This document shows positions 7,881 to 15,870 of a stretch of 36,052 nt of DNA, piece by piece. The notes beneath the pieces are model-generated. The model made no database searches. It was not told the origin of the DNA and saw nothing but the letters and a program-made list of their open reading frames with translations. The stretch is from an uncultured Clostridia bacterium. GTDB taxonomy: Bacteria > Bacillota > Clostridia > Christensenellales > Borkfalkiaceae. Numbering within the stretch: position 1 is the first letter of the stretch; each line of letters starts with the position of its first letter. The stretch spans positions 1-36,052 of the forward strand of contig CAMGEK010000006.1 in assembly GCA_946055105.1 (NCBI GenBank). Reading direction: 5' to 3'. The translations under genes were made by a program, and so were the position numbers.

Positions 7881-9549
7881 GGTGAAGAATTTTTTCAGAA
7901 AAATCGGGAAATGGTTTTCGGCGCACCGTCCCACGAAGCGACGGCTCATTCAGCTCTATGCCGCGCTTTTAACGAACGCCAACGTAAAGGGATTTGCGAC
8001 GGGGAAGATCTATCAGGGCGCGACGAAAAACCTCTGCGTGCCCGGTCTCAATTGCTATTCCTGTCCGGGCGCGATCGGAGCCTGCCCGCTCGGTTCGTTG
8101 CAGAACGCGTTGGCGGCGTCCTCGACGCGCGCGCCCGCCTATGTGTTCGGAATCATCGTCCTGTTCGGATTGCTCCTCGGCAGAACGATCTGCGGATTTC
8201 TCTGTCCGTTCGGGCTCATTCAGGAACTGCTCTATAAGATCAAGACGCCGAAAGTCAAGAAAAGCGTATTTACGCGCGTTTTGTCCTATTTCAAATACGT
8301 TCTGCTTGTTCTGCTGATCGCCATTCCGCTCATCTACGCCTCCGTGCCCGCGTTCTGTAAATTTATCTGTCCTGCGGGAACGCTGGAAGGCGCGATCGGT
8401 TTGCTGTCCAATCCGAACAACGCAGACTTTTTCGCCATGCTCGGCGGGTTGTTTACCTGGAAATTCGTCCTGCTCGTCGCGTTCATCGTCGCGTCCGTCT
8501 TTATCTTCCGATTCTTTTGCCGTTTTTTCTGTCCGCTCGGCGCGATTTACGGATTCTTCTGTAAAATCGCCCTGCTCGGCGTAAAACTCGATAAAAGCAA
8601 GTGTATCGATTGCGGACTTTGCCTGAAAACGTGTAAGATGGACGTAAAACGCGTCGGCGATCACGAATGTATCCAATGCGGGGAATGTCTTTCCGTTTGT
8701 CCGACCAAAGCGATTTCCTGGAAAGGCTCGTCGCTCTTCGTGCACGCGTCCTCGGCGGAAGCCGTGTTCGCGCCTGCGGAAGAACCCAGACCGCTCGGCG
8801 CTTTGCTCGCCGCTTCCGCGACCGAAGATCGGACCGACGCGCCCGATTCCGAATGTGCGGCTACGCTCGACGTTTCCGAAACCGTCGGCGCGACGTCGGG
8901 AGAATGCGTGCAAGAGCCCGTATTCGTCGATGCGGAGGAGGGGCGGGAAACGGTTGAAACGGACGCGCCGCGCAGAGGAAGAGCGTTTTGGTTGCGCCTT
9001 TGCGCGATCTGCTGTGCCGGAATCGTCCTCTTGGCGGCGCTCGTCTATTATAATTTTTTCAGCAGCGGCTGGGGCGGAGTCGTCCTCAAAGAAGGGGAAC
9101 GCTGTACGCCGTTTACGCTCGAACTCTATCAGACTGCGAACGAAAACACGGTGTTTTCAATCGAGGCGTCGAAAGGAAAGGTGACGGTCATCAATTTCTG
9201 GGAGACGACCTGCGATCCCTGCGTCGAGGAGCTGCCCTATTTTGAAAAGGTCAATCGGGAATACAACGGCGAGATCGTCATGGTCGCCGTTCACAGCACG
9301 CACGTGACGGAGCCCGTGCAGAAGTTCATCGATAAAGAAGATAGGGAAAAGAATAAAGAAAGTTGGTCGGAATATACGATGATGATGGCGGTCGATCGCG
9401 AAGACGTGAACGCGTATGAGATGCTCGGCGGAAAGGGAGCTTACCCGATTACGGTCATCCTCGATCAAGAAGGCGTGATTACCTGTATAAGACAGGGGAA
9501 AATGCCGGAGACGGAACTTCGTGCGGAAATTATCAAGGCGATGGGATAA
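7873..9549 (+). CDS. NapH-like membrane [4Fe-4S] protein fused to a TlpA-type thioredoxin domain
   Basis: A 558-residue fusion. Residues 1-235 resemble NapH-type membrane iron-sulfur proteins: Cys55/61/64/71 (CYSCPGAIGACPLGS), then several membrane segments with CPFG (111), CPAGT (166) and CPLG (220). Residues 244-276 hold two classical ferredoxin clusters, CxxCxxCxxxC (244/247/250/254 and 266/269/272/276, followed by P277). An acidic, low-complexity linker (about 285-368) leads to a further membrane helix (373-394) and an outward TlpA/thioredoxin domain with CDPC (447-450) and cis-Pro525. The apparent path is cytosolic electrons to clusters to exterior dithiol, analogous in role to CcdA/DsbD; this is inferred. 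TTG 7873 start overlaps the upstream gene; GTG 7882 is possible. Confidence 0.88.
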   Translation: MAKVKNFFRKIGKWFSAHRPTKRRLIQLYAALLTNANVKGFATGKIYQGATKNLCVPGLNCYSCPGAIGACPLGSLQNALAASSTRAPAYVFGIIVLFGLLLGRTICGFLCPFGLIQELLYKIKTPKVKKSVFTRVLSYFKYVLLVLLIAIPLIYASVPAFCKFICPAGTLEGAIGLLSNPNNADFFAMLGGLFTWKFVLLVAFIVASVFIFRFFCRFFCPLGAIYGFFCKIALLGVKLDKSKCIDCGLCLKTCKMDVKRVGDHECIQCGECLSVCPTKAISWKGSSLFVHASSAEAVFAPAEEPRPLGALLAASATEDRTDAPDSECAATLDVSETVGATSGECVQEPVFVDAEEGRETVETDAPRRGRAFWLRLCAICCAGIVLLAALVYYNFFSSGWGGVVLKEGERCTPFTLELYQTANENTVFSIEASKGKVTVINFWETTCDPCVEELPYFEKVNREYNGEIVMVAVHSTHVTEPVQKFIDKEDREKNKESWSEYTMMMAVDREDVNAYEMLGGKGAYPITVILDQEGVITCIRQGKMPETELRAEIIKAMG

Positions 9550-9591
9550 TCCGCAAGACGCAACAGCGAGAATTTGTAACGGAACGCATAA

Positions 9592-9632
9592 AAAGCCGCC
9601 CGCCGATTGCTCGACAATCGGCGGGCGGCTTT
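9592..9632. terminator. Long GC-rich terminator hairpin, bidirectional
   Basis: AAAGCCGCCCGCCGATTG (9592-9609), loop CTCGA, perfect complement 9615-9632. It ends the plus-strand redox operon about 40 nt after its stop; on the minus strand it is followed by TTTTTATG, a better T-tract. Confidence 0.85.
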
Positions 9633-9664
9633 CCGTCAATCTTCTAAAAATCCGTTATGACCGG

Positions 9665-9768
9665 TCGTTCGCGGCGCGTCTCCGCATGCGGCGCGGGAAG
9701 AAAGTCGATTTCACAGGGTACGGGAACGACATCAATCGTTCGCGGCGCGTCTCCGCATGCGGCGCGGG
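9665..9768. repeat. Two identical 33-bp GC-rich direct repeats, 71-bp period
   Basis: Positions 9665-9697 and 9736-9768 are identical over 33 bp. Each contains the palindrome CCGCATGCGG and two copies of GCGGCGCG. The second copy is followed by an inverted match (GACGCGCCGCGAAACG to about 9785), so it can fold into a larger hairpin. The rest of the 365-nt gap (9550-9914) holds the terminator, a second repeat pair and no credible gene. Confidence 0.85.
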
Positions 9769-9794
9769 GACGCGCCGCGAAACGCTCTGCGCGC

Positions 9795-9886
9795 AACGGA
9801 ACAGCGTTTTCCCCGTTGAAAAACCGCCATGATAAGCGCAATCATTCTCGACAGCATAACGGAAAAGCGTTTTTCCCGTTGAAAAA
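9795..9886. repeat. Imperfect 29-bp direct repeats with hairpin potential
   Basis: 9795-9823 and 9858-9886 match at 27 of 29 positions, 63 bp apart. Each can pair AACGGAAAA-type and TTTTCCCGTT-type arms. On the minus strand the second copy, together with the small palindrome AAGCGCAGTGCGCTT (9887-9901), lies just downstream of the 800-residue lipoprotein gene and may serve as its terminator. Confidence 0.7.
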
Positions 9887-9914
9887 GCGCAGTGCGCTTC
9901 GGTTAATCGGTCTT

Positions 9915-12317
9915 TTACAATTTTTCAATGAGGAGCAAAAATCTCTTGTTTTGCGACAGCTCTCCGTCTACGCCCAAACGCAGAGAGTACGTCGTGCTCG
10001 CCGCCGCCGTAAGTTCCAACGAAGCGACTGCGTTTCCGTCGTAAAAAACCCGTCCGTCCTGATCGCCGAAAACGGTGAAGCGGTACGTTCCCGCGCCGAC
10101 GGCTTTCCAATCGATCGAAACGCCCTGCGGATTGCTTGCCGTATCCAAAACGACTTCATAGACGCTTCCCGCAGGCGCGGCGCCGCGCAGCGACAGCGGA
10201 TCGCTTCCCGATAAAACCGCGTTTTCCGCAAACGGCGCGATGGTGAGGGGATAGGAAGATTCGCTTCCGGAAAGAGTAAAGACGTATGATTGCGAGACGG
10301 ACGTTTCGAGGTAGAGTACGCCGTTTCTGACGACGGAAGCTACGTTTTCCGTAACGCAGACGAGGGAGCAGGAGAGATTCTCAGGGGTGATCTGATACCA
10401 ACCCGTGCGCGCGGACGTAAAGCGAACGTACGCCGGCTCGGAGCCGTCCACGCCGACCGTCGATTTTCCGTTTTGCGCCAGATAGGGATCGGACTGCGTA
10501 CCCGAACCGAAGAGGGGAAGTCCGCTTTCGGGTTCGTAATAAACGCAGGCGAGCAGATAACGCAGTTCTTTTGCGCACAGATTTGCGCCGTACAATTTAT
10601 CGCCGAACGCGGTCAGAAAAGTTTTCAAATCTTCGTTCAGGGGATAAAGTCCGTCGGAATTGCAGACAGCCGCGTACCCGTTGACGACGTCCGCATAATG
10701 ATACATCGTGCTGTGGTATTCGTCGCTCGGATCGGGCATCCAGACGTCGTATGCGGACGTTCCGCGGAGTACGTCGCCGTTGGGATCGATCGGTTGCTTC
10801 TGCAACTCGAAAATGGAATATTCGCCGATTCGCGCGGAATTTACGCCTTTCAGATTGACGAATACGACGGGTTCGCCGTCGTCTGCGGCGTCATTCGCAT
10901 TGAGATCGAGCCGATAAAATCCCTCCTCGTCCTGCACGAGCGGCAGAGAACCGTCGAGCGGCATTTCCCGAATCGTCGCGTTTTCCGTTTGATAGGAATA
11001 TTCGACGGGAGTCCGGCTCGGCGATACGTTCCTTTCGTCCTGCGTATATTCGATCGCGTCGCCCGTCCTCGCAACGGTTACGGTGATTTCGCAGGGCGCG
11101 TCCGCCGTAAGATAAAAGTAATAGGTGCGCGAAGAATACAGTCTGCTGTCGATATTGACGCTCAATCCGCTTTCGCCGTTCTGCGTCTCTGCAATCAGCG
11201 AAGAGGGTATCCCGTTCGCGTCTTTTTGAACGAATCCCTCGGTTGCGTTGAATTGGACGAGCGAAACGGTCTTCGGATTGCCCGACCGTACGTCGAACGT
11301 GAGGGTATACGTTCCCGAAGCCGCCGCGCGCGACGCGGCGATTCTCCGATCGATTTCGGAGTAGTCGTCCGTCGTCTTGGGGGAAACGTAAGGACTGAAC
11401 GAAAAATAATAATACTGTTCCGACTTCCGGAACGTTGCGTCCAGAGAATAGGGCTGTCCCGTCACGGAAGCGGACGAATCGAGTTTGGTGCCCTCGTCGA
11501 TTGCAACGGTCGTCGGATCGTCCGACTCGTAGACGAGACGGTTTCCTTCGATCACGGTGCGTTCGTCGGAATATACGGGTTCCGTTCCCGACGCGTCGAC
11601 CGTCGTGCCGTTCGTCGCAAAGGAACCGCGCGCATAGGGCATGACGAAAATCTGATTGTCGGCGATATCGTTGGACAGGGCGACGACGACGGTTGCCTGT
11701 CGGAATGCGTTAAATGCGACTTCCGTCGGCAGAGCGTATCCTTTCGGAACGGACGAAATTTCCGCACGGTATTGCACGGACGCGTCGGGCTGAAGGGTGA
11801 AAACGATCAATCCCGATTCCGTTCCCGTCCTGATTTCACTGCGCGAAACTTCTGTGTTTCCCGAATAGCCGACGATCTGTGCCCGAACGTCCTTGACCGG
11901 AACGCCGAACTCGTCCACGACGGAGAGAAAATAAGACTTCGGCAAGACGACGATTTGCGTACTGCCGTCGAATTTCGTCACGACGAGATCGCCGTCCGAA
12001 TTAACCGTAACGGAAGCGACGCCGTCGTTTCCGCCGTTCGCCCGCACGTCCGTCGTCGTGCCGTTGATGACCCAGAATCCGTTCGCGTCGATCGAGATCG
12101 TGGGGGAGACGCCGTCCTTCCCTCTGATCGATTCCAGCCACTCGTCATAGGAGAGGGCGGGCGAGCCGGAGCTCTCCGCCGCGGCAACGTAGGAATCGTA
12201 GACGGCGCGAAAGGCGCTGTTCGTATCGTCCGACCGATCGCAGGCGCAGAACGCCGCGGCGCCGCCGAAGAGACACGCGGCGGTCAATAATCCGAAAATC
12301 GTCGTTTTCTTTTTCAT
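9915..12317 (-). CDS. Large surface lipoprotein, modular (800 aa)
   Basis: Unrecognised extracellular protein. It has an N-terminal signal peptide with candidate lipid-attachment cysteines near residues 24-26 (AAFCAC), a little unlike a strict lipobox. Then SYDEWLESIRGKDGVSPTI and a stretch of GFWVING/DGVASVTV/LVVTKFDGSTQ, the pattern often seen in clostridial surface proteins after collagen-like GxDG. Residues about 110-220 look like prealbumin-like beta domains (PVKDVRAQIVG...VPKGYALP). The centre has two jelly-roll-like segments. Around residues 550-660 lies a module (GLYPLNEDLKTFLTAFG ... LACVYYE ... GTQSDPYLAQNGKSTV ... RTGWYQI) related to one in the thioredoxin lipoprotein at 12929-15664. 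AGGAG with 8-nt spacing precedes the ATG. It lies behind a smaller lipoprotein gene, separated by a terminator-like hairpin. Substrate unknown. Confidence 0.8.
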   Translation of the reverse strand: MKKKTTIFGLLTAACLFGGAAAFCACDRSDDTNSAFRAVYDSYVAAAESSGSPALSYDEWLESIRGKDGVSPTISIDANGFWVINGTTTDVRANGGNDGVASVTVNSDGDLVVTKFDGSTQIVVLPKSYFLSVVDEFGVPVKDVRAQIVGYSGNTEVSRSEIRTGTESGLIVFTLQPDASVQYRAEISSVPKGYALPTEVAFNAFRQATVVVALSNDIADNQIFVMPYARGSFATNGTTVDASGTEPVYSDERTVIEGNRLVYESDDPTTVAIDEGTKLDSSASVTGQPYSLDATFRKSEQYYYFSFSPYVSPKTTDDYSEIDRRIAASRAAASGTYTLTFDVRSGNPKTVSLVQFNATEGFVQKDANGIPSSLIAETQNGESGLSVNIDSRLYSSRTYYFYLTADAPCEITVTVARTGDAIEYTQDERNVSPSRTPVEYSYQTENATIREMPLDGSLPLVQDEEGFYRLDLNANDAADDGEPVVFVNLKGVNSARIGEYSIFELQKQPIDPNGDVLRGTSAYDVWMPDPSDEYHSTMYHYADVVNGYAAVCNSDGLYPLNEDLKTFLTAFGDKLYGANLCAKELRYLLACVYYEPESGLPLFGSGTQSDPYLAQNGKSTVGVDGSEPAYVRFTSARTGWYQITPENLSCSLVCVTENVASVVRNGVLYLETSVSQSYVFTLSGSESSYPLTIAPFAENAVLSGSDPLSLRGAAPAGSVYEVVLDTASNPQGVSIDWKAVGAGTYRFTVFGDQDGRVFYDGNAVASLELTAAASTTYSLRLGVDGELSQNKRFLLLIEKL

Positions 12318-12336
12318 GCTGGTTTCTCCTGATAAG

Positions 12337-12376
12337 AAAAACGCCGCGCGCGCAGGTTTAGAGCGCGCGAACGGCG
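12337..12376 (-). terminator. Partial terminator between two lipoprotein genes
   Basis: On the minus strand GCCGTTCGCGCGC, loop TCTAAACCT, GCGCGCGCGGC, then GTTTTTCTT. It sits between the 131-residue and the 800-residue lipoprotein genes, so the first is probably made in excess of the second. Confidence 0.7.
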
Positions 12377-12401
12377 CACGTCGTCGCGTTGCGCGACGGG
12401 G

Positions 12402-12797
12402 TTATTTCGCTTTGACGGTAATTACGATTTCTCCGGGCGCGGAGACCTGAGGAACCTCGTAAGTATAAGAATCGGACAGATAGAGAACGTGAACGTCGTA
12501 CTTTCCTTCGCCGAGCGATTTTTGAAGCGATTCCGCGTCGCAGCTCGCCTTGCCGTTCTCGTTGACCGCAACGGGAGTGGAGCACTTACCGTTGTCCGAA
12601 CTCAGGCACCATTGAATGAACACTTCTTTCTCCGTCAGCCCGCCGAGTCCGTCCGTCTTGCCGTTGACGGCGGTTCCGTCTTCGTATTGCAGTTTAACGG
12701 AATAGGCATTGTCGCCGCAGGCGGAAAGGAACGCGCCCGTGCAGACCGTCAGCGCCGCCGCAAGTACGAGCGCCATATTTTTCCATAATTTACGCAT
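12402..12797 (-). CDS. Small lipoprotein (131 aa), function unknown
   Basis: A signal peptide with a good lipobox, LSAC (Cys27), marks it as membrane-anchored and exported. The mature part (about 104 residues) reads like a single prealbumin/carboxypeptidase-regulatory type beta domain: LQYEDGTAVNGKTDGLGG ... GKYDVHVLYLSDSYTYEVP ... ITVKAK. It holds three more cysteines (in QWCLSSDNGKC and KASCDAES) that could form a disulfide; given the nearby thioredoxin-domain proteins it is a possible redox client, which is inference only. GGAGG with 5-nt spacing precedes ATG 12797 and a TTGAAT-17-TATAAT promoter lies upstream. Confidence 0.82.
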   Translation of the reverse strand: MRKLWKNMALVLAAALTVCTGAFLSACGDNAYSVKLQYEDGTAVNGKTDGLGGLTEKEVFIQWCLSSDNGKCSTPVAVNENGKASCDAESLQKSLGEGKYDVHVLYLSDSYTYEVPQVSAPGEIVITVKAK

Positions 12798-12823
12798 AAA
12801 AACCTCCGAATGTGCTTTTTTCT

Positions 12824-12852
12824 ATTATACTATATCTTTGAAAAACATTCAA
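12824..12852 (-). promoter_or_regulatory. Sigma-A promoter of the small/large lipoprotein pair
   Basis: Minus strand: TTGAAT (12852-12847), 17-nt spacer, TATAAT (12829-12824), about 26 nt before the start codon at 12797. Confidence 0.85.
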
Positions 12853-12873
12853 GCGAATCAAAGACCTTTTCGG

Positions 12874-12912
12874 AAAAAAGGGGAGACGGCGCGCGTATCG
12901 CCCCGTCTCCCC
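12874..12912 (-). terminator. Terminator of the thioredoxin lipoprotein gene
   Basis: Minus strand: GGGGAGACGG, 13-nt loop, CCGTCTCCCC, TTTTTT. It lies 17 nt beyond the stop at 12929 and just upstream of the next lipoprotein promoter. Confidence 0.9.
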
Positions 12913-12928
12913 GTCCGTTTGAAGGGCG

Positions 12929-15664
12929 TTACGCCCCGAAGTGCTGATAATAATACGCCATCGACAGCCAGGCGTCTTCCGCCGCGTTCGCATAGTCGGA
13001 AAGTTTGTATTCGATCATCATATTGAGCATATCGACGAGTTCCTGCGTCGCTTCCGTCTTGCCGTACAGCGGATCGGTCGTCTCTTTGTTTTCGATCGAC
13101 CGCTGATAATATTCCGTAATTGCCGCCGTGTAATTGTCGCCGCCGAGATCGGTGAAGTCAAAATACCCGTTTTCGATCATCCAGAGGAGCGTATGTCCGT
13201 TCTGATCGAGGAAGTTTTCGAGCACGAAATCGATATAAATCGGCGAGCCGTAAGAATACGATTCGACCGCGCGGTAATAGCCCTCGAACGCGTCGTAGCC
13301 GACTTCGATCGCGTCATAGCGGCTTCCGATGATGTTCCCGTCGTCGTCGGTGATCCCGATGAACGCGCCGGAACCCGTCGAACACACGCGCAGGAGATCG
13401 TAGGATTCGCCCAGATAGTCGATCGTGAACGGGAACTCGCCCGTTATTCCGCTGCCGCACGCCAACAACAGATAGACCGTCTCTCCCGCCTCGAAATAGC
13501 GGTAGTATTGGAAATCGTTGAGATTCGCGTCCGTAAACTGTTCCTGCGTGATCATATCCTGCGCCTGACCGATCAAATTTCCGTTTTCGTCTTTCACGAA
13601 CAATTCGGGATCGGTCGCACCCGTCGCCTGAGAAAGGACGGCGTACACGCCCGCCTGCGGAGCGGTGAATCTGTAATACGTGCCGCGGTTCGTGGCGAGC
13701 GGATAGGGGACGATCGCCTGATTGCTTCCGACGCGCGCCTCATAACAGTTGAACGTCGCCATGCCTTTGATCGGATCGGTATACGCGAAGCAGTCGTCGT
13801 TCTCGTGCTCGGCGCCGAAGTGTTCAAAATAATAGCAAAGCTGTAACCAATCCTTCTCGGAATACGTTTGATTATGCCGCGAAGCGTACTCCTTGGTGAA
13901 ATCGATCAGCATTTCGCGCAATGCCTGCGTGACGGGCACGAGCCCGTTCGCGGAAAACATCTGATAGTAATAGAAGGAAAAAAGCGTTTCGGTGTAATCT
14001 TTTCCGTTCAGAAGGACGGTTCTGTTTCCGTCGTCGTCCGTGGTTGAAAATTCCCAGAACGAAATGTGGTAGGGCGCGTTATAGTAGGAGGTTTCGTCGG
14101 CGGTCTCCGTGGTTTCGCCGTCGCAGTGCTGCTCCGTCCATTTGGAAGGGTTGAGCAGATCCGCGTAAAGAAGTACGTTCGTCATGCTCCCGTCGCGCGT
14201 CAAGTGGTAATAGCCGTCGCTGAACGACAGAGCGATCGATTCGTTTCCGAGCTCCGTTTTGCGGTCGAAAGGCGCGGAATCGCTCGTCTTGGGCGTAACG
14301 GTCACGTTGCGGATTCCCGCAAATTCGTCGATCGTAACCGCGTCCGCCTGATCTTTATTGTAGAGGAAGGTGAGACGAACGGTTTTCGCGCGGTCCGCGA
14401 CGTCCAATTCGACGCGCACCCAGCCGCCCGAAGCGCCGCTGTACTCCCCGACGATTTTGCCGTCGTAAATCACGTACAGAACGTCGCAATATTGCTCGGT
14501 CGAAATTTTGTATTCAAACGAGAGCGAATCGGAAGGTTGCAGCGACACGTCGACGTGAACGGTCGCGAAAGAATAATCTTTACCGCAGTTGGACGCGGAA
14601 AGATACGCGCCGTCCGCGTCCGAGCCGAGGACAAAGGGCCAGGAATATTCGGCGTCGCCCGTCTCCGTTTCCGCGCGCCATACGCCGTTGAATCCGTCGT
14701 TCGTAATCGCCGCGTTGATCTCGTCGGAAGCGGGCATGACCTCCGTCGGCTTTTCCCGTTCGAGCGTTTCCGATTCTCCGCCGCCCGACGAGGTTTCGTC
14801 GTCCTTCTGGACGTAGGAATCGGAAGTGAACTGATCGAACAACGCCATCCAGGCGCTGACGTTGGGTTGCGCGCCGCTGTCCCGATAGGCGACGACGCCG
14901 TAACGGTCGATCATCACCGTCGTGGGGAAGCCCGTGACGTTGAATTTGTTCGTCAGTCCCGCATAGTCCGCGCCGAGGAAGAAAGATACGCCGTATTCCT
15001 GTTTGAACGATTTGATCGCGTTGACGGAATCCTGCGCGGAGAGCGCGACGATTTTGAGTTTGTTCTGATACGCTTCGTACGCCTCCTGCATTGCGGGGAT
15101 TTCCGATTTGCAGGGATTGCAGGCGATGTACCAGAAATTGAGAACGACCGCTTTGTTATCTTCCAGAAGCGCGGAGAGGGTATAGTTTTCGTTCGTCTCC
15201 GCGTCGGTGAACGCAAAATCGTGCATAACGCTGCCGACGGAATAGACCGTTCCCGAACTCGCGCTCGAAGAGATGACGCGCGACAGGAAGGAACAGTTGA
15301 CCGTCATTTCGTCCGCGGTCGTGCGATAGGGCGTTTCCGGTTGCAGATAGCCTTCCGGAAGATCGTCGAACTGTAATTCGTATTCGTCGGGTTCGAGATC
15401 GAACGTGACTTTCCCGTTTTTCGACACGCCCTGACGGACGGTCGCGCCGTTCTTTTTCGCGCTCACAAGCACGTTGTTCAGCTTCAATCCTCCCACAGAC
15501 GAGACGTTGACGACGTATTTTGAACCGTCGTCCGAGACTTCTCCCTCGGCGTCGGGGTTGATATAGTCGGGCCAGACTTCTCCGCAACCGACCAAAAGCG
15601 CCGAACCGAACGCAAGAATCGCCGTTGCGGTCAGCGAGATGATCGCTTTCGTCTTTTTCCTCAT
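12929..15664 (-). CDS. Modular lipoprotein with TlpA/redoxin domain (911 aa)
   Basis: Exported lipoprotein with lipobox LLVGC (Cys27). Domain order: a prealbumin-like domain (about 48-110, LDLEPDEYELQF-type), a TlpA/thioredoxin domain (about 140-280) with VVLNFWYIACNPC (Cys182, Cys185) and VTGFPTTVMIDRYG (cis-Pro247), a Ser/Gly/Glu linker, a jelly-roll carbohydrate-binding-like domain (about 320-440), then two related modules. The first is centred on GLVPVTQALREML ... DWLQLCYYFEHFGA, the second is C-terminal and ends AWLSMAYYYQHFGA exactly at the stop. A prepeptidase-like beta region with GTYYRFTAPQAGVYAVLS lies between them. GGGAGG precedes ATG 15664; consensus promoter and own terminator. 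Probably a cell-surface thiol reductase or oxidase acting on bound substrates; the plausible electron donor is the ferredoxin-TlpA protein at 7873-9549. Specificity unknown. Confidence 0.85.
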   Translation of the reverse strand: MRKKTKAIISLTATAILAFGSALLVGCGEVWPDYINPDAEGEVSDDGSKYVVNVSSVGGLKLNNVLVSAKKNGATVRQGVSKNGKVTFDLEPDEYELQFDDLPEGYLQPETPYRTTADEMTVNCSFLSRVISSSASSGTVYSVGSVMHDFAFTDAETNENYTLSALLEDNKAVVLNFWYIACNPCKSEIPAMQEAYEAYQNKLKIVALSAQDSVNAIKSFKQEYGVSFFLGADYAGLTNKFNVTGFPTTVMIDRYGVVAYRDSGAQPNVSAWMALFDQFTSDSYVQKDDETSSGGGESETLEREKPTEVMPASDEINAAITNDGFNGVWRAETETGDAEYSWPFVLGSDADGAYLSASNCGKDYSFATVHVDVSLQPSDSLSFEYKISTEQYCDVLYVIYDGKIVGEYSGASGGWVRVELDVADRAKTVRLTFLYNKDQADAVTIDEFAGIRNVTVTPKTSDSAPFDRKTELGNESIALSFSDGYYHLTRDGSMTNVLLYADLLNPSKWTEQHCDGETTETADETSYYNAPYHISFWEFSTTDDDGNRTVLLNGKDYTETLFSFYYYQMFSANGLVPVTQALREMLIDFTKEYASRHNQTYSEKDWLQLCYYFEHFGAEHENDDCFAYTDPIKGMATFNCYEARVGSNQAIVPYPLATNRGTYYRFTAPQAGVYAVLSQATGATDPELFVKDENGNLIGQAQDMITQEQFTDANLNDFQYYRYFEAGETVYLLLACGSGITGEFPFTIDYLGESYDLLRVCSTGSGAFIGITDDDGNIIGSRYDAIEVGYDAFEGYYRAVESYSYGSPIYIDFVLENFLDQNGHTLLWMIENGYFDFTDLGGDNYTAAITEYYQRSIENKETTDPLYGKTEATQELVDMLNMMIEYKLSDYANAAEDAWLSMAYYYQHFGA

Positions 15665-15724
15665 AATGACCTCCCTTACGGCGCCGGAAGCGGCGCTTCG
15701 GAATTTATCGTATGATCCTTCGGT

Positions 15725-15753
15725 ATTGTATCACGAATCCGCCTTTCTGTCAA
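15725..15753 (-). promoter_or_regulatory. Sigma-A promoter of the thioredoxin lipoprotein gene
   Basis: Minus strand: TTGACA (15753-15748), 17-nt spacer, TACAAT (15730-15725), followed by an untranslated leader of about 55 nt. Confidence 0.88.
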
Positions 15754-15834
15754 CTTATTTTCGGCGATCGGGCGCGATTCCGAAGGGCGGACAGGCTTCC
15801 GCGCGGCTTATTTTCTCACAGGGGCGCGGAACAG

Positions 15835-15863
15835 TTGATTTTTTTTCGGAAACGCGCTATAAT
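15835..15863 (+). promoter_or_regulatory. Sigma-A promoter placed for leaderless M50 protease mRNA
   Basis: TTGATT at 15835-15840, 17-nt spacer, TATAAT at 15858-15863, then GGCGAGT and ATG at 15871. The spacing from the -10 box to the ATG (7 nt) is the same as for the gene at 6925. Confidence 0.82.
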
Positions 15864-15870
15864 GGCGAGT

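Noticed and set aside
9665-9768. CRISPR array
   Set aside because: Only two repeat copies, with a GC-rich hairpin-forming unit, a second unrelated repeat pair beside it and no cas genes.
12042-12150. Collagen-like domain in the 800-residue lipoprotein
   Set aside because: Only a short GKDGVSP piece is present, with no GXY repeat run; it is the usual lead-in motif of such surface proteins.
10290-12290. A 666-codon open frame on the plus strand opposite the 800-residue lipoprotein gene
   Set aside because: Its translation is arginine-rich and patternless, it has no ribosome site or promoter, and the minus strand has a signal peptide and clear modules. It results from GC-rich codon usage.
14066-15376. 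A 436-codon plus-strand frame opposite the thioredoxin lipoprotein gene
   Set aside because: Same reasons: Arg/Val-rich shadow, while the minus strand encodes a recognisable lipobox and thioredoxin fold.
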